Shown here: positions 1 through 8,887 of the stretch, piece by piece
Position numbering within the stretch: position 1 is the first letter of the stretch
Layout: each line of letters opens with the position of its first letter
Assembly: GCA_024276015.1 (NCBI GenBank)
Contig: JAJRXZ010000022.1
Location: 1 to 64,000, forward strand
Length of the DNA stretch: 64,000 bases
DNA from: Spirochaetota bacterium
GTDB lineage: Bacteria > Spirochaetota > UBA4802 > UBA5550
Direction: 5' to 3'
Program-made: the position numbers and the translations under genes
The notes under the pieces: generated by a model
The model's database searches: none
The model's input: the letters and a program-made list of their open reading frames with translations, nothing else
What the model was told of the DNA's origin: nothing

Positions 1-1188
1 AAGCTCAAAGGCAAAATGACCGGAATTGAAGCGGCAAAGGAGATAAACAAAAGTCTCGACATTCCTATTATTTATTTAACGGCCCATTCGGATAAAGCAA
101 CCATAAACCTATTACAGGAAACAAACCCCTATGCATATCTGAAAAAACCATACGATGACAAAGAGCTGTTTGTTGCTATTGAGATAGCCCTTAGAAGCCA
201 TGAACTCAACAGAATGATAAAAGCGAACGAATTAAAATACCGCTCGCTTTTCAACAATTCCATGGAAGCCATATATTTAACCGACAGGGAAGGCCGATTT
301 TTGGACTTTAACGATTCATTCTCAAAACTCCTTAATGTCAGCCGAGACACTATAAAAAAGAGCAGTATAAAAGACTTTTTTACCGACCCGAAAGATTTTG
401 AGCTATTCAACCGTGAACTTGAAAGATCAGGTTTTGTGAAAAATCATAAAGTACGCTTAACAGACAGAAGTAGAAACAGACTGATCTGCCAGATAACGTC
501 CTCCAAATTGTACGATGAAAAATTATCCCATATCGGCTATCAGGGAATTATCAGAGATGTCACTGCAGCTATTGAAAATCTTGAAAAAAACCGCAGACTC
601 ATGGCAAGTATTGTTCAGACCATGGTGCAGACAATCGAAGTAAGAGACCCCTATACCGCGGGTCATCAAAAAAGGGTAGCTGATATTTCAGTCAAAATTG
701 CCGAACAGATGAATATGACACAGGAGAAGATCGAAGAGATAAAGCTCTCGGCCATGATACACGATCTGGGAAAAATTCAGATCCCTGTTGAAATTCTCAC
801 CAAACCCACAAAACTATCGGATATTGAATTTGAAATGATCAAGACTCACTGCAAAGTCGGTTACGATATAATCAAAAATATCGCCTTCCCCTTTCCAATA
901 GCATCAATAATATATCAGCACCATGAGCATTATAACGGATCGGGTTATCCTCAAGGCATAAACGGAGACGATATAATGATAGAATCGAGAATTATTTCCG
1001 TTGCCGATGCAGCGGAAGCAATGGCTTCGCACAGACCCTACAGGCCTTCAATGGGAATTGATTTTGCAATCAGCGAACTGCTTAAAATGAAAGGAATATT
1101 ATACGATCCGGTAATAGTCGATTCTTTTATGAAAGCCTTTGAGGACAGAAATATGTTAAAAAAACTATTGGAGTATGAAGGAATATAA
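1..1188 (+). CDS. REC-PAS-HD-GYP response regulator (5' partial)
   Basis: The frame is open to the left edge, so the start and the phospho-acceptor half of the receiver domain lie outside the window. The first residues seen (KLKGKMTGIEAAKEI) are the middle of a CheY-like domain, and its conserved Lys is in YLKKPYDD. Counting from the Met at position 16, a PAS domain spans about residues 70-185 and an HD-GYP domain about 195-390. The HD-GYP motifs are intact: HD at 249-250 in IHDLGKI, HHE at 302-304 and GYP at 310-312. Intact proteins of this family hydrolyse cyclic di-GMP. A receiver-controlled, cytoplasmic c-di-GMP phosphodiesterase is therefore likely. It is followed 51 bp later by a hybrid kinase on the same strand, which may phosphorylate it. 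Confidence 0.9.
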   Translation, partial: KLKGKMTGIEAAKEINKSLDIPIIYLTAHSDKATINLLQETNPYAYLKKPYDDKELFVAIEIALRSHELNRMIKANELKYRSLFNNSMEAIYLTDREGRFLDFNDSFSKLLNVSRDTIKKSSIKDFFTDPKDFELFNRELERSGFVKNHKVRLTDRSRNRLICQITSSKLYDEKLSHIGYQGIIRDVTAAIENLEKNRRLMASIVQTMVQTIEVRDPYTAGHQKRVADISVKIAEQMNMTQEKIEEIKLSAMIHDLGKIQIPVEILTKPTKLSDIEFEMIKTHCKVGYDIIKNIAFPFPIASIIYQHHEHYNGSGYPQGINGDDIMIESRIISVADAAEAMASHRPYRPSMGIDFAISELLKMKGILYDPVIVDSFMKAFEDRNMLKKLLEYEGI

Positions 1189-1239
1189 AGAAGCAAGCTA
1201 ATTATATTATAAAACAGATCCCTTTATACAATTGATAAT

Positions 1240-3597
1240 ATGGATAAAAATAAAATCTTAATTGTTGAAGATGCAGCAGCAATATCTTTCTACATGAAGG
1301 TACTTCTCGAGGAGAATGGATATTGCGTAACCGATACTGTAATTTCGGGAGAGGATGCAATTAAATCCGTTGAAGAGAACCAGCCGGACCTGATAATGAT
1401 GGATATAATTCTTGAAGGCAAGCTGGACGGGATCGAAACATCAAGAATAATAAATAAAAAATATAATATACCGGTGATCTATGTCAGCGCCAACACTGAT
1501 GACACCAATCTTAATAATGCAGCAAAGACCGGCCCATACGGCTTTATTGTTAAACCGATCAATGAAAAAGAACTGCTCATTTCCATAAAAAATGCTCTCT
1601 ATAAGCATAAAATCGAGAAGGAACTTTTAGAAAAAGATAAAAAATACAGAATTCTATTTGAAAACATGCAGGATTCTTTTATCTATTTAAAATCCGAATA
1701 TCGGAATGAACAGGAATTTGATGCTGTAATTACCGAATTAAACAGGGAATTTGAGAAACTCACAGGCATTTCCAGGAAAAAGCTTCTGGGACGAAAAATA
1801 TCGGAAATTTTCCCGGATATCAGCAAATATAAACCGGACTGGAAACATATCTTGTTTGAAGCAGCGGAAAAACAGAAACCTCGCAAATTGAAGATCAATC
1901 TCAAAAAATTAAATAAATGGCTGAACATTTCCATTTTCAGCCCTGAAAAGGGTTTCCTCTCTGCAATTATTGAAGATATAACTGAAAATATAGCCTATGA
2001 AAAAACAATAAGAGAAACAGAAGATAAATTCCGGATCATTACAACAACTGCCCATGATGCAATTGTTATGGCGGACGAAAAAGGCATTATTACATTCTGG
2101 AATCCGGCAGCCACAAGGATCTTCGGTTACACGCAGGAAGAAGCAATCGGAATGAATCAGAATGAAATCATAAAAACAGAAATAGACAAGAACCTTTTTA
2201 TTCCGCCGGGCAACAGACTGGACAAAACCGGCCGGAAAAAATCATACGGAAAAACAGTTGAACTTGAGGCAAAAGATAAGTTCGGCAATGATCTTGCACT
2301 GGAACTATCCTTTACTTCTGCAAAACTGCAGGGCAAATGGCAGAGAATAGGGATCATTAGAGATGTTACCGGACGTAAACTGGAATTGCTTGAAATTAAA
2401 AAAGTACACAACGAAATAAACAGTTTACTTACTTCAATAGATTCAATTATAATCGGAGTATCAAAAGACGACAGAATAACTCACTGGAACTACACTGCTG
2501 AAAAGACTTTTGGAATTAAGTCGGATGAGGTACTGGAGAAAAACATAACAGATACAAAAATAAAATGGGAATGGGACAAGATCTTTGAAGGCATAAGCGT
2601 ATCTTTATCCGAAATGAAAACATCTCATATTAACAATATCAGCTATACCGACAAAAACAACAGGGACGGTTTTCTGGAAATTACCATAAGTCCCATTCTG
2701 CAGACAAAGGAACTGCTGAGCGGTTTTATTATTTACGGCAAAGATATTACAGAACAGAGGATCATGGAAATGCAGCTTCTTAACGATCAGAAATTAAAAT
2801 CCATCGGAGAATTGGCTTCCGGGATCGCCCACGAGATCAATACCCCTATTCAGTATATTAATGATAACATCTTTTTCCTTAAAAATTCCTTTAACAGTCT
2901 GAATGAAATCATAAATTATAATATCCGTGTTGCATCGCAAAATAAAGATCCTGCCGAGAGTGACCATATAAAAAAAGATATATCCCGGCTGATCAAAAAG
3001 CATGACGCGCAATACCTCATGGACGAAATACCGACTGCAATTGAACAGACAATCGACGGGATTGTCAGAATATCGGATATTGTCAGATCAATGAAAAATT
3101 TTTCACACCCGGGCACCGGCAAAAAAGTTTTACAGAATATCAATAAGGCCCTGTCCGACACTCTGACAATATCAAAAAACGAATGGAAATATGCCGCAGA
3201 AGTTAAAACCGATTTTGATGAAACCTTAGAAGATGTAAGCTGTTATGCGGCAGAACTAAACCAGGTTTTTTTGAATATAATAGTGAACGCATCCCATGCT
3301 ATAGAAGAGGCTAAATCCGGAGGACTGATCAAAAAAGGCCTTATAACTATTTCCACGGGGAAGAAGGACAAATGGGTCTATATAAAAATAAAGGATAACG
3401 GAACAGGCATCCCCGAAAATATCAGAGATAAAATTTTTAATCCCTTTTTTACCACAAAGGAAGCGGGGAAAGGCACAGGACAGGGGCTTGCCATTGCACA
3501 TCAAATTATAACTGAAAAACATAAGGGCAGAATCGAAGTCAGATCAAAGATAAACAAAGGAACAGAATTCACAATTTTAATTCCACAGGACGGTTAA
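1240..3597 (+). CDS. REC-PAS(x3)-histidine kinase
   Basis: This is a soluble sensor kinase of 785 residues with an N-terminal receiver domain (residues 1-120, phospho-acceptor Asp55 in MMDIILEG). Three PAS-like segments follow (about 127-250, 262-380 and 395-505). The kinase core has His531 in the H-box GIAHEINTPIQY and an HATPase domain (about 660-785) with DNGTGIP, NPFFTTK and GTGQGLAIAH boxes. No membrane segment is visible, so the PAS domains probably sense cytoplasmic cues. The receiver-first layout suggests it is itself regulated by another kinase. It lies between an HD-GYP regulator and a membrane kinase with a very similar catalytic core, all co-directional with short gaps. The signal and the cognate target are not readable from sequence. 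Confidence 0.88.
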   Translation: MDKNKILIVEDAAAISFYMKVLLEENGYCVTDTVISGEDAIKSVEENQPDLIMMDIILEGKLDGIETSRIINKKYNIPVIYVSANTDDTNLNNAAKTGPYGFIVKPINEKELLISIKNALYKHKIEKELLEKDKKYRILFENMQDSFIYLKSEYRNEQEFDAVITELNREFEKLTGISRKKLLGRKISEIFPDISKYKPDWKHILFEAAEKQKPRKLKINLKKLNKWLNISIFSPEKGFLSAIIEDITENIAYEKTIRETEDKFRIITTTAHDAIVMADEKGIITFWNPAATRIFGYTQEEAIGMNQNEIIKTEIDKNLFIPPGNRLDKTGRKKSYGKTVELEAKDKFGNDLALELSFTSAKLQGKWQRIGIIRDVTGRKLELLEIKKVHNEINSLLTSIDSIIIGVSKDDRITHWNYTAEKTFGIKSDEVLEKNITDTKIKWEWDKIFEGISVSLSEMKTSHINNISYTDKNNRDGFLEITISPILQTKELLSGFIIYGKDITEQRIMEMQLLNDQKLKSIGELASGIAHEINTPIQYINDNIFFLKNSFNSLNEIINYNIRVASQNKDPAESDHIKKDISRLIKKHDAQYLMDEIPTAIEQTIDGIVRISDIVRSMKNFSHPGTGKKVLQNINKALSDTLTISKNEWKYAAEVKTDFDETLEDVSCYAAELNQVFLNIIVNASHAIEEAKSGGLIKKGLITISTGKKDKWVYIKIKDNGTGIPENIRDKIFNPFFTTKEAGKGTGQGLAIAHQIITEKHKGRIEVRSKINKGTEFTILIPQDG

Positions 3598-3629
3598 CTA
3601 ATGTATTCTGTATATTACGCCGAACAATT

Positions 3630-5840
3630 ATGGAAATAACAGGTCTTCAAAAAAGAATTTTTATACCTTTACTGATAGTCTTTTTTACAATTGCAATAGT
3701 GTCCGTACTATTGTTCATCAATTTAACTAACAGCTATAATGAAAGAGAAGGTCTGTCTCGTATTAACAGAGCAAAGAACATGCTGAACCTAAAAATTTCA
3801 GATGATACGGAACTCATGAAAAGCCTCATTATGCTGTTGGAAAAAAATAAAGAAATTGAAAAAGCATGGTTGTTAAAGGACCGCTCACTGCTTCTGAAAA
3901 AGAGCAGAACTCCTTTCCGGTATTTCCGATCTAATTACCGCGTCGGTAATCTTTATTATCATAATATTGACAGAACTAATTTTTTACGCGTTCACCGGCC
4001 CGAGAAATACGGAGATTATATTTACAGGATAACAATGGACAGAAGTTTTTATGAACAGGCTCCGGCAAGCGGCCTGGAACTGAACAGCGCAGGAGAACTG
4101 ACACTTCGCGTTATTAAACCGTGGCGGATAAATAAAAAAATAACAGGATACATTGAGATCGGCGAAAATATCGACCACCTGATACAGAGAATAGTAAATT
4201 CTCTCGGTGTTGATCTGGTCATTTTAATTAAAAAAGAGTACATTGCAAAAAAAGATTTTAATTCATTAAAAAGGAAAAGGCAGCTTTACGGTTGGAATAA
4301 ATTAGATAATTATGTTATTTACAGTACATCTTTTAATCAAATGGGCCTGCTTTTATTCAGGGGAATTGAGAAGCACCTTTATATGCACAGGGGAAATCCG
4401 GACATACTGTGCAAACTAAGGATCGGTGAAAATATTTTCAACTGCGGCCATATACCCCTGATCGATATAGGGAAAAGACCAATAGGTGAAATTTTTGTTC
4501 TGATTGACGTGACAATGCAGAACAAACAGATGTTTCTTTCAATAAGCGTTTTTACCGGTTTTTTACTATTGATTATTATAACATTGCTTCTGTTTTTCTG
4601 GAAATTTTTTGGAAAAGTTGAGCATGAAATTAATCTTACACACGGCGAAAATGAAGCGATAGTATCTTCAATCAATTCCATATTGATAAAGATTGATATT
4701 AACAATATAATAATTTCATTCAATAAAATCGCTGAAGAAACTTTTAACATCTCCAATAAGCAGATCTCAGGCAGATCAATTATTGACTGTCCCATAGAAT
4801 GGGACGGCAAAGAGATTGTGCATCAGATCAATTCTGCAAAAAAAACGGGGCTGCCGTCAGGAGAACTTGAATTTATATATTATGACAGATCAAAGGGAAG
4901 CAGGACCATCGGATATAAAATAAATCCGATCTATGAGGATGATAAATATTCAGGGTGCATCATACTTGGAAGCGATATAACAGAGAAAAAAAACAGGCGA
5001 AGCCAGGATATGTTCAGGCAGAAATTAATGTCAATCGGCGAATTATCATCCGGCATTGCCCATGAAATTAATACACCGGTGCAATATGTTTTAAATAATA
5101 CTGTTTTTATAAAGGAAAACTTTACGCATTTCCAAAAAATACACAGCTACATAAAGCATATTATCAATCAGTATATCAAAAAGAATAAAAAAAATGATTT
5201 TATTGATAAAGTAAAAGACTATATAACAGGCAACGATCTGGATTTCCTGTCCGGAGAGATCCCCGATGCTTTGGACCAGTCCATTGAAGGGCTTAACCAT
5301 ATCTCAAAAATTGTACAAACTGTGAAAAGTTTTTCTCATCCCGATACAGAAGATAAGGTTCCGGCTCATATAAATGAAATTATTAATAATATAATAATTC
5401 TTTCAAAAAACGAATGGAAATACACAGCAGAGATCGTAACTGACCTTGACGACGATCTGCCCGAAATTTATTGTTATCCGGCAGAGATCAGTCAGGCATT
5501 ACTGAACATAGTCATAAATGCGGCGCATGCAATATCTCAGGCTGTAAAGGAAAATAAATATACCAGCGGCAAAATTACAATAGCCGCGAAAAAAATAAAC
5601 GAACACATTGAAATAAATATCGGCGACGATGGCGCAGGAATTCAGGAGGAAATAAAGAACAGAATTTTTGACCCTTTTTTTACAACAAAGGATATTGGAG
5701 AAGGCACGGGACAGGGCCTCACAATCGCATATACAATAATCACCGAGAGACATCACGGAAAAATATACTTTAAATCGAAGGAAGGTGAAGGAACAAACTT
5801 TTTTATTACTCTGCCGGTAAATAAACCCGGCAGCCAATGA
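3630..5840 (+). CDS. membrane sensor histidine kinase with extracytoplasmic domain and PAS
   Basis: This is a transmembrane sensor kinase of 736 residues. TM1 is at residues 9-31, a large extracytoplasmic sensor runs from about 32 to 298, and TM2 is at about 299-325. A PAS domain (about 335-450) precedes the kinase core, with His478 in GIAHEINTPVQY and HATPase boxes DDGAGIQ, DPFFTTK and GTGQGLTIAY. The sensor region has the size of a Cache or four-helix ligand domain, but no ligand motif is recognised. The core resembles the preceding soluble kinase closely, including the AHEINTP H-box and the spacing to the ATPase domain, which suggests local duplication. It has no receiver domain. The separate receiver genes downstream are plausible partners. 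Confidence 0.86.
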   Translation: MEITGLQKRIFIPLLIVFFTIAIVSVLLFINLTNSYNEREGLSRINRAKNMLNLKISDDTELMKSLIMLLEKNKEIEKAWLLKDRSLLLKKSRTPFRYFRSNYRVGNLYYHNIDRTNFLRVHRPEKYGDYIYRITMDRSFYEQAPASGLELNSAGELTLRVIKPWRINKKITGYIEIGENIDHLIQRIVNSLGVDLVILIKKEYIAKKDFNSLKRKRQLYGWNKLDNYVIYSTSFNQMGLLLFRGIEKHLYMHRGNPDILCKLRIGENIFNCGHIPLIDIGKRPIGEIFVLIDVTMQNKQMFLSISVFTGFLLLIIITLLLFFWKFFGKVEHEINLTHGENEAIVSSINSILIKIDINNIIISFNKIAEETFNISNKQISGRSIIDCPIEWDGKEIVHQINSAKKTGLPSGELEFIYYDRSKGSRTIGYKINPIYEDDKYSGCIILGSDITEKKNRRSQDMFRQKLMSIGELSSGIAHEINTPVQYVLNNTVFIKENFTHFQKIHSYIKHIINQYIKKNKKNDFIDKVKDYITGNDLDFLSGEIPDALDQSIEGLNHISKIVQTVKSFSHPDTEDKVPAHINEIINNIIILSKNEWKYTAEIVTDLDDDLPEIYCYPAEISQALLNIVINAAHAISQAVKENKYTSGKITIAAKKINEHIEINIGDDGAGIQEEIKNRIFDPFFTTKDIGEGTGQGLTIAYTIITERHHGKIYFKSKEGEGTNFFITLPVNKPGSQ

Positions 5841-5946
5841 TATCATTTGGCAATTAATTGCAAAATTTCAGAAAAAAGTTTTACTTAAGCCGGAAAATAA
5901 GGCATAATGTCATAATAAGGTATTATCAATACAAAAGGAGCCGATC

Positions 5947-6300
5947 ATGATAACAATTATATTTGTTGATGATGAGAAGAACCTCCTTGACAGCCTGAAG
6001 AGGACTTTAAGGCCTCATTCCAAAGAGTGGAACATGCGCTTTCTTGAAAGCGGGGATGAAGCTTTGAAGTATATATCCGGCAACTCCTGCGATATAGTGG
6101 TTTCGGATTACAAAATGCCGGGCATGGACGGCCTTGAACTGCTCTCAAAGATCAAAGAGAAATACCCGCAAATTAAGAGAATACTGTTAACGGGCCAATC
6201 CGATACTGAGATATTTAACAGAGCAAAGGATATTGTTGATAAATATGTTTCAAAGCCATGCAGGCAGGAAGAACTCATTGCGGCTTTGAAAGGAACATAG
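5947..6300 (+). CDS. single-domain response regulator (CheY-like)
   Basis: This is a stand-alone receiver domain of 117 residues with no output domain. The acidic pocket is at VDDEKN (residues 7-12), the phospho-acceptor is Asp54 in VVSDYKMPGMDG, the conserved Thr lies in LLTGQSD, and the Lys lies in VSKPCRQEE. A strong AAGGAG ribosome site lies 6 bases before the ATG. Receivers of this type act as phospho-relay intermediates or diffusible effectors. It lies 106 bp after a membrane kinase and 24 bp before another receiver with a matching SDYKMP signature, so the pair probably takes phosphate from the adjacent kinases. A motor-binding CheY role cannot be excluded but is not indicated. Confidence 0.88.
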   Translation: MITIIFVDDEKNLLDSLKRTLRPHSKEWNMRFLESGDEALKYISGNSCDIVVSDYKMPGMDGLELLSKIKEKYPQIKRILLTGQSDTEIFNRAKDIVDKYVSKPCRQEELIAALKGT

Positions 6301-6324
6301 AATATTTTACAAGGGAGATATATC

Positions 6325-7476
6325 ATGAATGACAGGATTATGATTGTTGATGATGAAGATAATATTCTGTCCAGTATCAGACGGCAGTTAAGGGGGAAAT
6401 ACGACTTAACAACAGTTAATTCTGCAGGAGAAGCGCTGGAAATATTAAAAAAATCAAAACCCTACGCTGTTGTTATGTCAGATTATAAGATGCCTGTAAT
6501 GAACGGCGCCGATTTTTTAGCCGGAGTAAAAAAAATATCCCCTGATACGGTCAGAATGATGCTTACGGGACAGGCCGATATGCAGGCCGTTGTTAAAGTC
6601 ATAAACGAAGGCAATATATTCCGATTTTTAACCAAACCATGTCCGCCCGATATGTTAATTAAAAATATTCAGGACGGCATAGACCAGTTCCATCTGATGA
6701 TTGCTGAAAAGGAACTGCTCTCCAAAACGCTGGGAGGGAGTCTTCAGGTTATGACGGATATTCTTGTTCTTGCAAAACCTCAGGCATTTAACAGAGGGCT
6801 GAGAGTAAAAGAAATTTCCAGGAAGATACTCAGCTCAATTAAAGTTGACAACGCATGGCAGATTGAAATTGCGGCAATTTTATCTCAAATAGGATGCGTA
6901 ACAGTACCGGACGAGATCCTGAACAAAGTGTATAAAGACCTGCCCATGACACCGGAAGACAAAGTAATATATCAGCTGCACACAAGGACAAGCAGCGAGA
7001 TCATATCCAAGATCCCGCGGATGGGAAAAGTAGCGGAGATAATCGCTTATCAGGAAAAATACTATAACGGCACCGGTTTCCCAAAAGACGGCCGAAAGGG
7101 ACGGGACCTGCCTTTAGGGTCCCGGATCCTGAGAATTGCAATGGATTATGACAATTTAATTCAGTCAAAATCATCTGTGGATGAAGCAATTGAAATAATA
7201 AAAAGCAGAAAGGGCTGGTATGATGATAAACTTGTGGAGATTCTTGAAAACACAATGAAGAAAACAGAGAGCAAAAGAAAATTTACAATAGAGGATGTGC
7301 CGATTAAAGACATGAATGAGAACATGTATTTGGCAGAAGATATCATTTCAGCATCCGGTACAATAATTGGAAGCAAAAATCAGAAAGTTACTAAAACACT
7401 AATAGTCACTTTGAGCAACTATCTGAAGAATAAGGAAATAAAGGATAGGATAAGTGTTATAAATTATGTTGATTAA
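6325..7476 (+). CDS. response regulator with degenerate HD-GYP-like output domain
   Basis: The protein has 383 residues. A receiver domain (1-120) with Asp53 in VMSDYKMP is followed by a helical domain aligning with HD-GYP proteins. The catalytic signatures are eroded: the HD pair is Ser-Gln at 187-188 (AAILSQIGCVTVPDEIL), HHE is YQE at 242-244, and GYP is GFP at 251-253. The surrounding helices and the segment LGSRILRIAMDYD are preserved. Loss of both the His-Asp pair and the HHE ligands makes phosphodiesterase activity unlikely, so a binding or scaffold role for c-di-GMP or a protein partner is inferred. It has a good AGGGAG site and lies 24 bp after the single-domain receiver. Confidence 0.84.
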   Translation: MNDRIMIVDDEDNILSSIRRQLRGKYDLTTVNSAGEALEILKKSKPYAVVMSDYKMPVMNGADFLAGVKKISPDTVRMMLTGQADMQAVVKVINEGNIFRFLTKPCPPDMLIKNIQDGIDQFHLMIAEKELLSKTLGGSLQVMTDILVLAKPQAFNRGLRVKEISRKILSSIKVDNAWQIEIAAILSQIGCVTVPDEILNKVYKDLPMTPEDKVIYQLHTRTSSEIISKIPRMGKVAEIIAYQEKYYNGTGFPKDGRKGRDLPLGSRILRIAMDYDNLIQSKSSVDEAIEIIKSRKGWYDDKLVEILENTMKKTESKRKFTIEDVPIKDMNENMYLAEDIISASGTIIGSKNQKVTKTLIVTLSNYLKNKEIKDRISVINYVD

Positions 7477-7508
7477 AAAAATAACAAATATTTAAAGGGG
7501 GAAATAAA

Positions 7509-8276
7509 ATGAAAAACAGTTCATTCATCAGACTATCTGTTTTCATAACTGCATGCTTTGTCTATTCCGCTTCAACATGTAAAGCTGAGAAGAAGTATCA
7601 AATCTTAAAGAAAGATATTATTAAGACTGATAAGGGCCGAATAATGCTTTACCCGATTAAACATGCAACTTTCGTCATTAAAACAGGAAACAAAACGATC
7701 TTTGTAGATCCGGTAGGCAACTCAGGTTCATACACAAAATTTGACAGGCCCGATCTGATTCTTTTAACGGACATACACTTCGACCACCTTAACATTAACA
7801 CAATAAATTCTCTGAAAAAAAAAGATACTCTTATTGTAGGACCTAAGGCTGTATCAAAAAAAATTTCTAACGTAACCATTATTAATAACGGTGAAACCGG
7901 CCTTTATAAAGGTTTTAAAATTTCTGCAGTAGCCATGTATAATACAACAACGGAAAGGTATAAATTTCACCCCAAAGGAAGAGGGAACGGATATATTATT
8001 ACAATAGACAACAAGAGGATATATATTTCAGGCGACACGGAAGATATACCGGAAATGAGATCCCTGAAAGATATTGACGCTGCATTTATATGCATGAATA
8101 TGCCCTATACAATGACAGTAGAACAGGCTGCATCCGCCGTTCTGGAATTTAAACCGAAAATAGTCTACCCTTATCATTACAGAGGGGCAAATAACAAATT
8201 CAGCAATCTGAAAAAATTCAAGAGACTTGTAAGTAAGAACAAAAACATAGATGTCAGGTTTCTTAAGTGGTATTAA
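7509..8276 (+). CDS. exported metallo-beta-lactamase-fold hydrolase (UlaG-like)
   Basis: This 255-residue protein starts after a very strong AAAGGGGG ribosome site. Residues 1-26 form a signal peptide with a likely cleavage after CKA. The rest is a metallo-beta-lactamase fold of the UlaG-like group: strand DPVGN, metal motif TDIHFDH (residues about 86-92), a later SGDTED motif, and C-terminal PYHYRG. The first His of the usual HxHxDH motif is Asp here, a variant that may alter metal binding. Export to the periplasm is unusual, since many UlaG-like proteins are cytoplasmic. The substrate is unknown. It ends the rightward signalling run and is probably co-transcribed with the receiver gene 32 bp upstream. 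Confidence 0.8.
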   Translation: MKNSSFIRLSVFITACFVYSASTCKAEKKYQILKKDIIKTDKGRIMLYPIKHATFVIKTGNKTIFVDPVGNSGSYTKFDRPDLILLTDIHFDHLNINTINSLKKKDTLIVGPKAVSKKISNVTIINNGETGLYKGFKISAVAMYNTTTERYKFHPKGRGNGYIITIDNKRIYISGDTEDIPEMRSLKDIDAAFICMNMPYTMTVEQAASAVLEFKPKIVYPYHYRGANNKFSNLKKFKRLVSKNKNIDVRFLKWY

Positions 8277-8338
8277 GACGAATAGCTATATTACCGGATC
8301 TTGCAGAAAAAATTATTTATAATATAACGCGGGTTATT

Positions 8339-8830
8339 TTATAACTTCTTCTGCATCCATATCAGGTCAAATTCTCTGCCGAATTTGGTGCCGATACGCT
8401 CAAACCTTCCGCATTCCTTAAAACCGTTTTTGATGTGAAAATCGATACTTGCACGGTTTAAAGAGGAAATACCGGCCAGGAAAGAATCAATTCCCATCTT
8501 TTTTGCTTCCTCTGCCATATAATCAAGAATTGAACAGCCTATTCCCTTCCTTGTATACTGAGGCAAAATAAAATATGTGATCTCTGCAGTTCTCCTGAAG
8601 GCTTTAATAGGATTATAGGGCCTCAGGTAGGAAAAGCCTATGGTTGTTCCTGCAGCATCGCTCACTACGATTGCCGGATATCCGGAGGAGTATTTTAAAA
8701 AAATATCAAAAAAATCATAACTCATTTTGGTTTCAAGAAAAGCATTATCTGTATTTTCAATATAGTAATTAAAAATATCGATAACTTCCCTGCGATACTT
8801 TTCCGTCATATTTCTAAAATAATATTTCAT
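8339..8830 (-). CDS. GNAT-family N-acetyltransferase
   Basis: This 163-residue protein is of the phosphinothricin/L-amino-acid N-acetyltransferase type. The N-terminus MKYYFRNMTEKY and the segment IFNYYIENTDNAFLE match the start of such proteins. The acetyl-CoA binding motif A is ILPQYTRKGIGCSIL (R/Q-x-x-G-x-G/A pattern). Then come an SLNRASIDFH helix and the usual NGFKECGRFERIGTKFG ending. It would transfer acetyl from acetyl-CoA to an amino group of a small molecule, and the substrate is not predictable. The gene is convergent with the metallo-hydrolase and stands alone between the rightward and leftward signalling genes. Confidence 0.85.
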   Translation of the reverse strand: MKYYFRNMTEKYRREVIDIFNYYIENTDNAFLETKMSYDFFDIFLKYSSGYPAIVVSDAAGTTIGFSYLRPYNPIKAFRRTAEITYFILPQYTRKGIGCSILDYMAEEAKKMGIDSFLAGISSLNRASIDFHIKNGFKECGRFERIGTKFGREFDLIWMQKKL

Positions 8831-8887
8831 AACAGGATTACCGGTCAGAAAACAAAAGACTGATCCTTAAAGATAATTTATAATGCA

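Noticed and set aside
1683-1934. Antisense reading frames of 60-140 codons inside long kinase and flagellar genes (example given)
   Set aside because: They lie wholly within strongly supported genes, have no ribosome sites or domain motifs, and mirror the codon pattern of the real gene.
5845-5862. Sigma-54-like TTGGCA...TTGCA before the single-domain receiver gene
   Set aside because: The GG-to-GC distance is one base too short for the strict -24/-12 spacing, and the sequence is simply part of a 12-bp palindrome GCAATTAATTGC.
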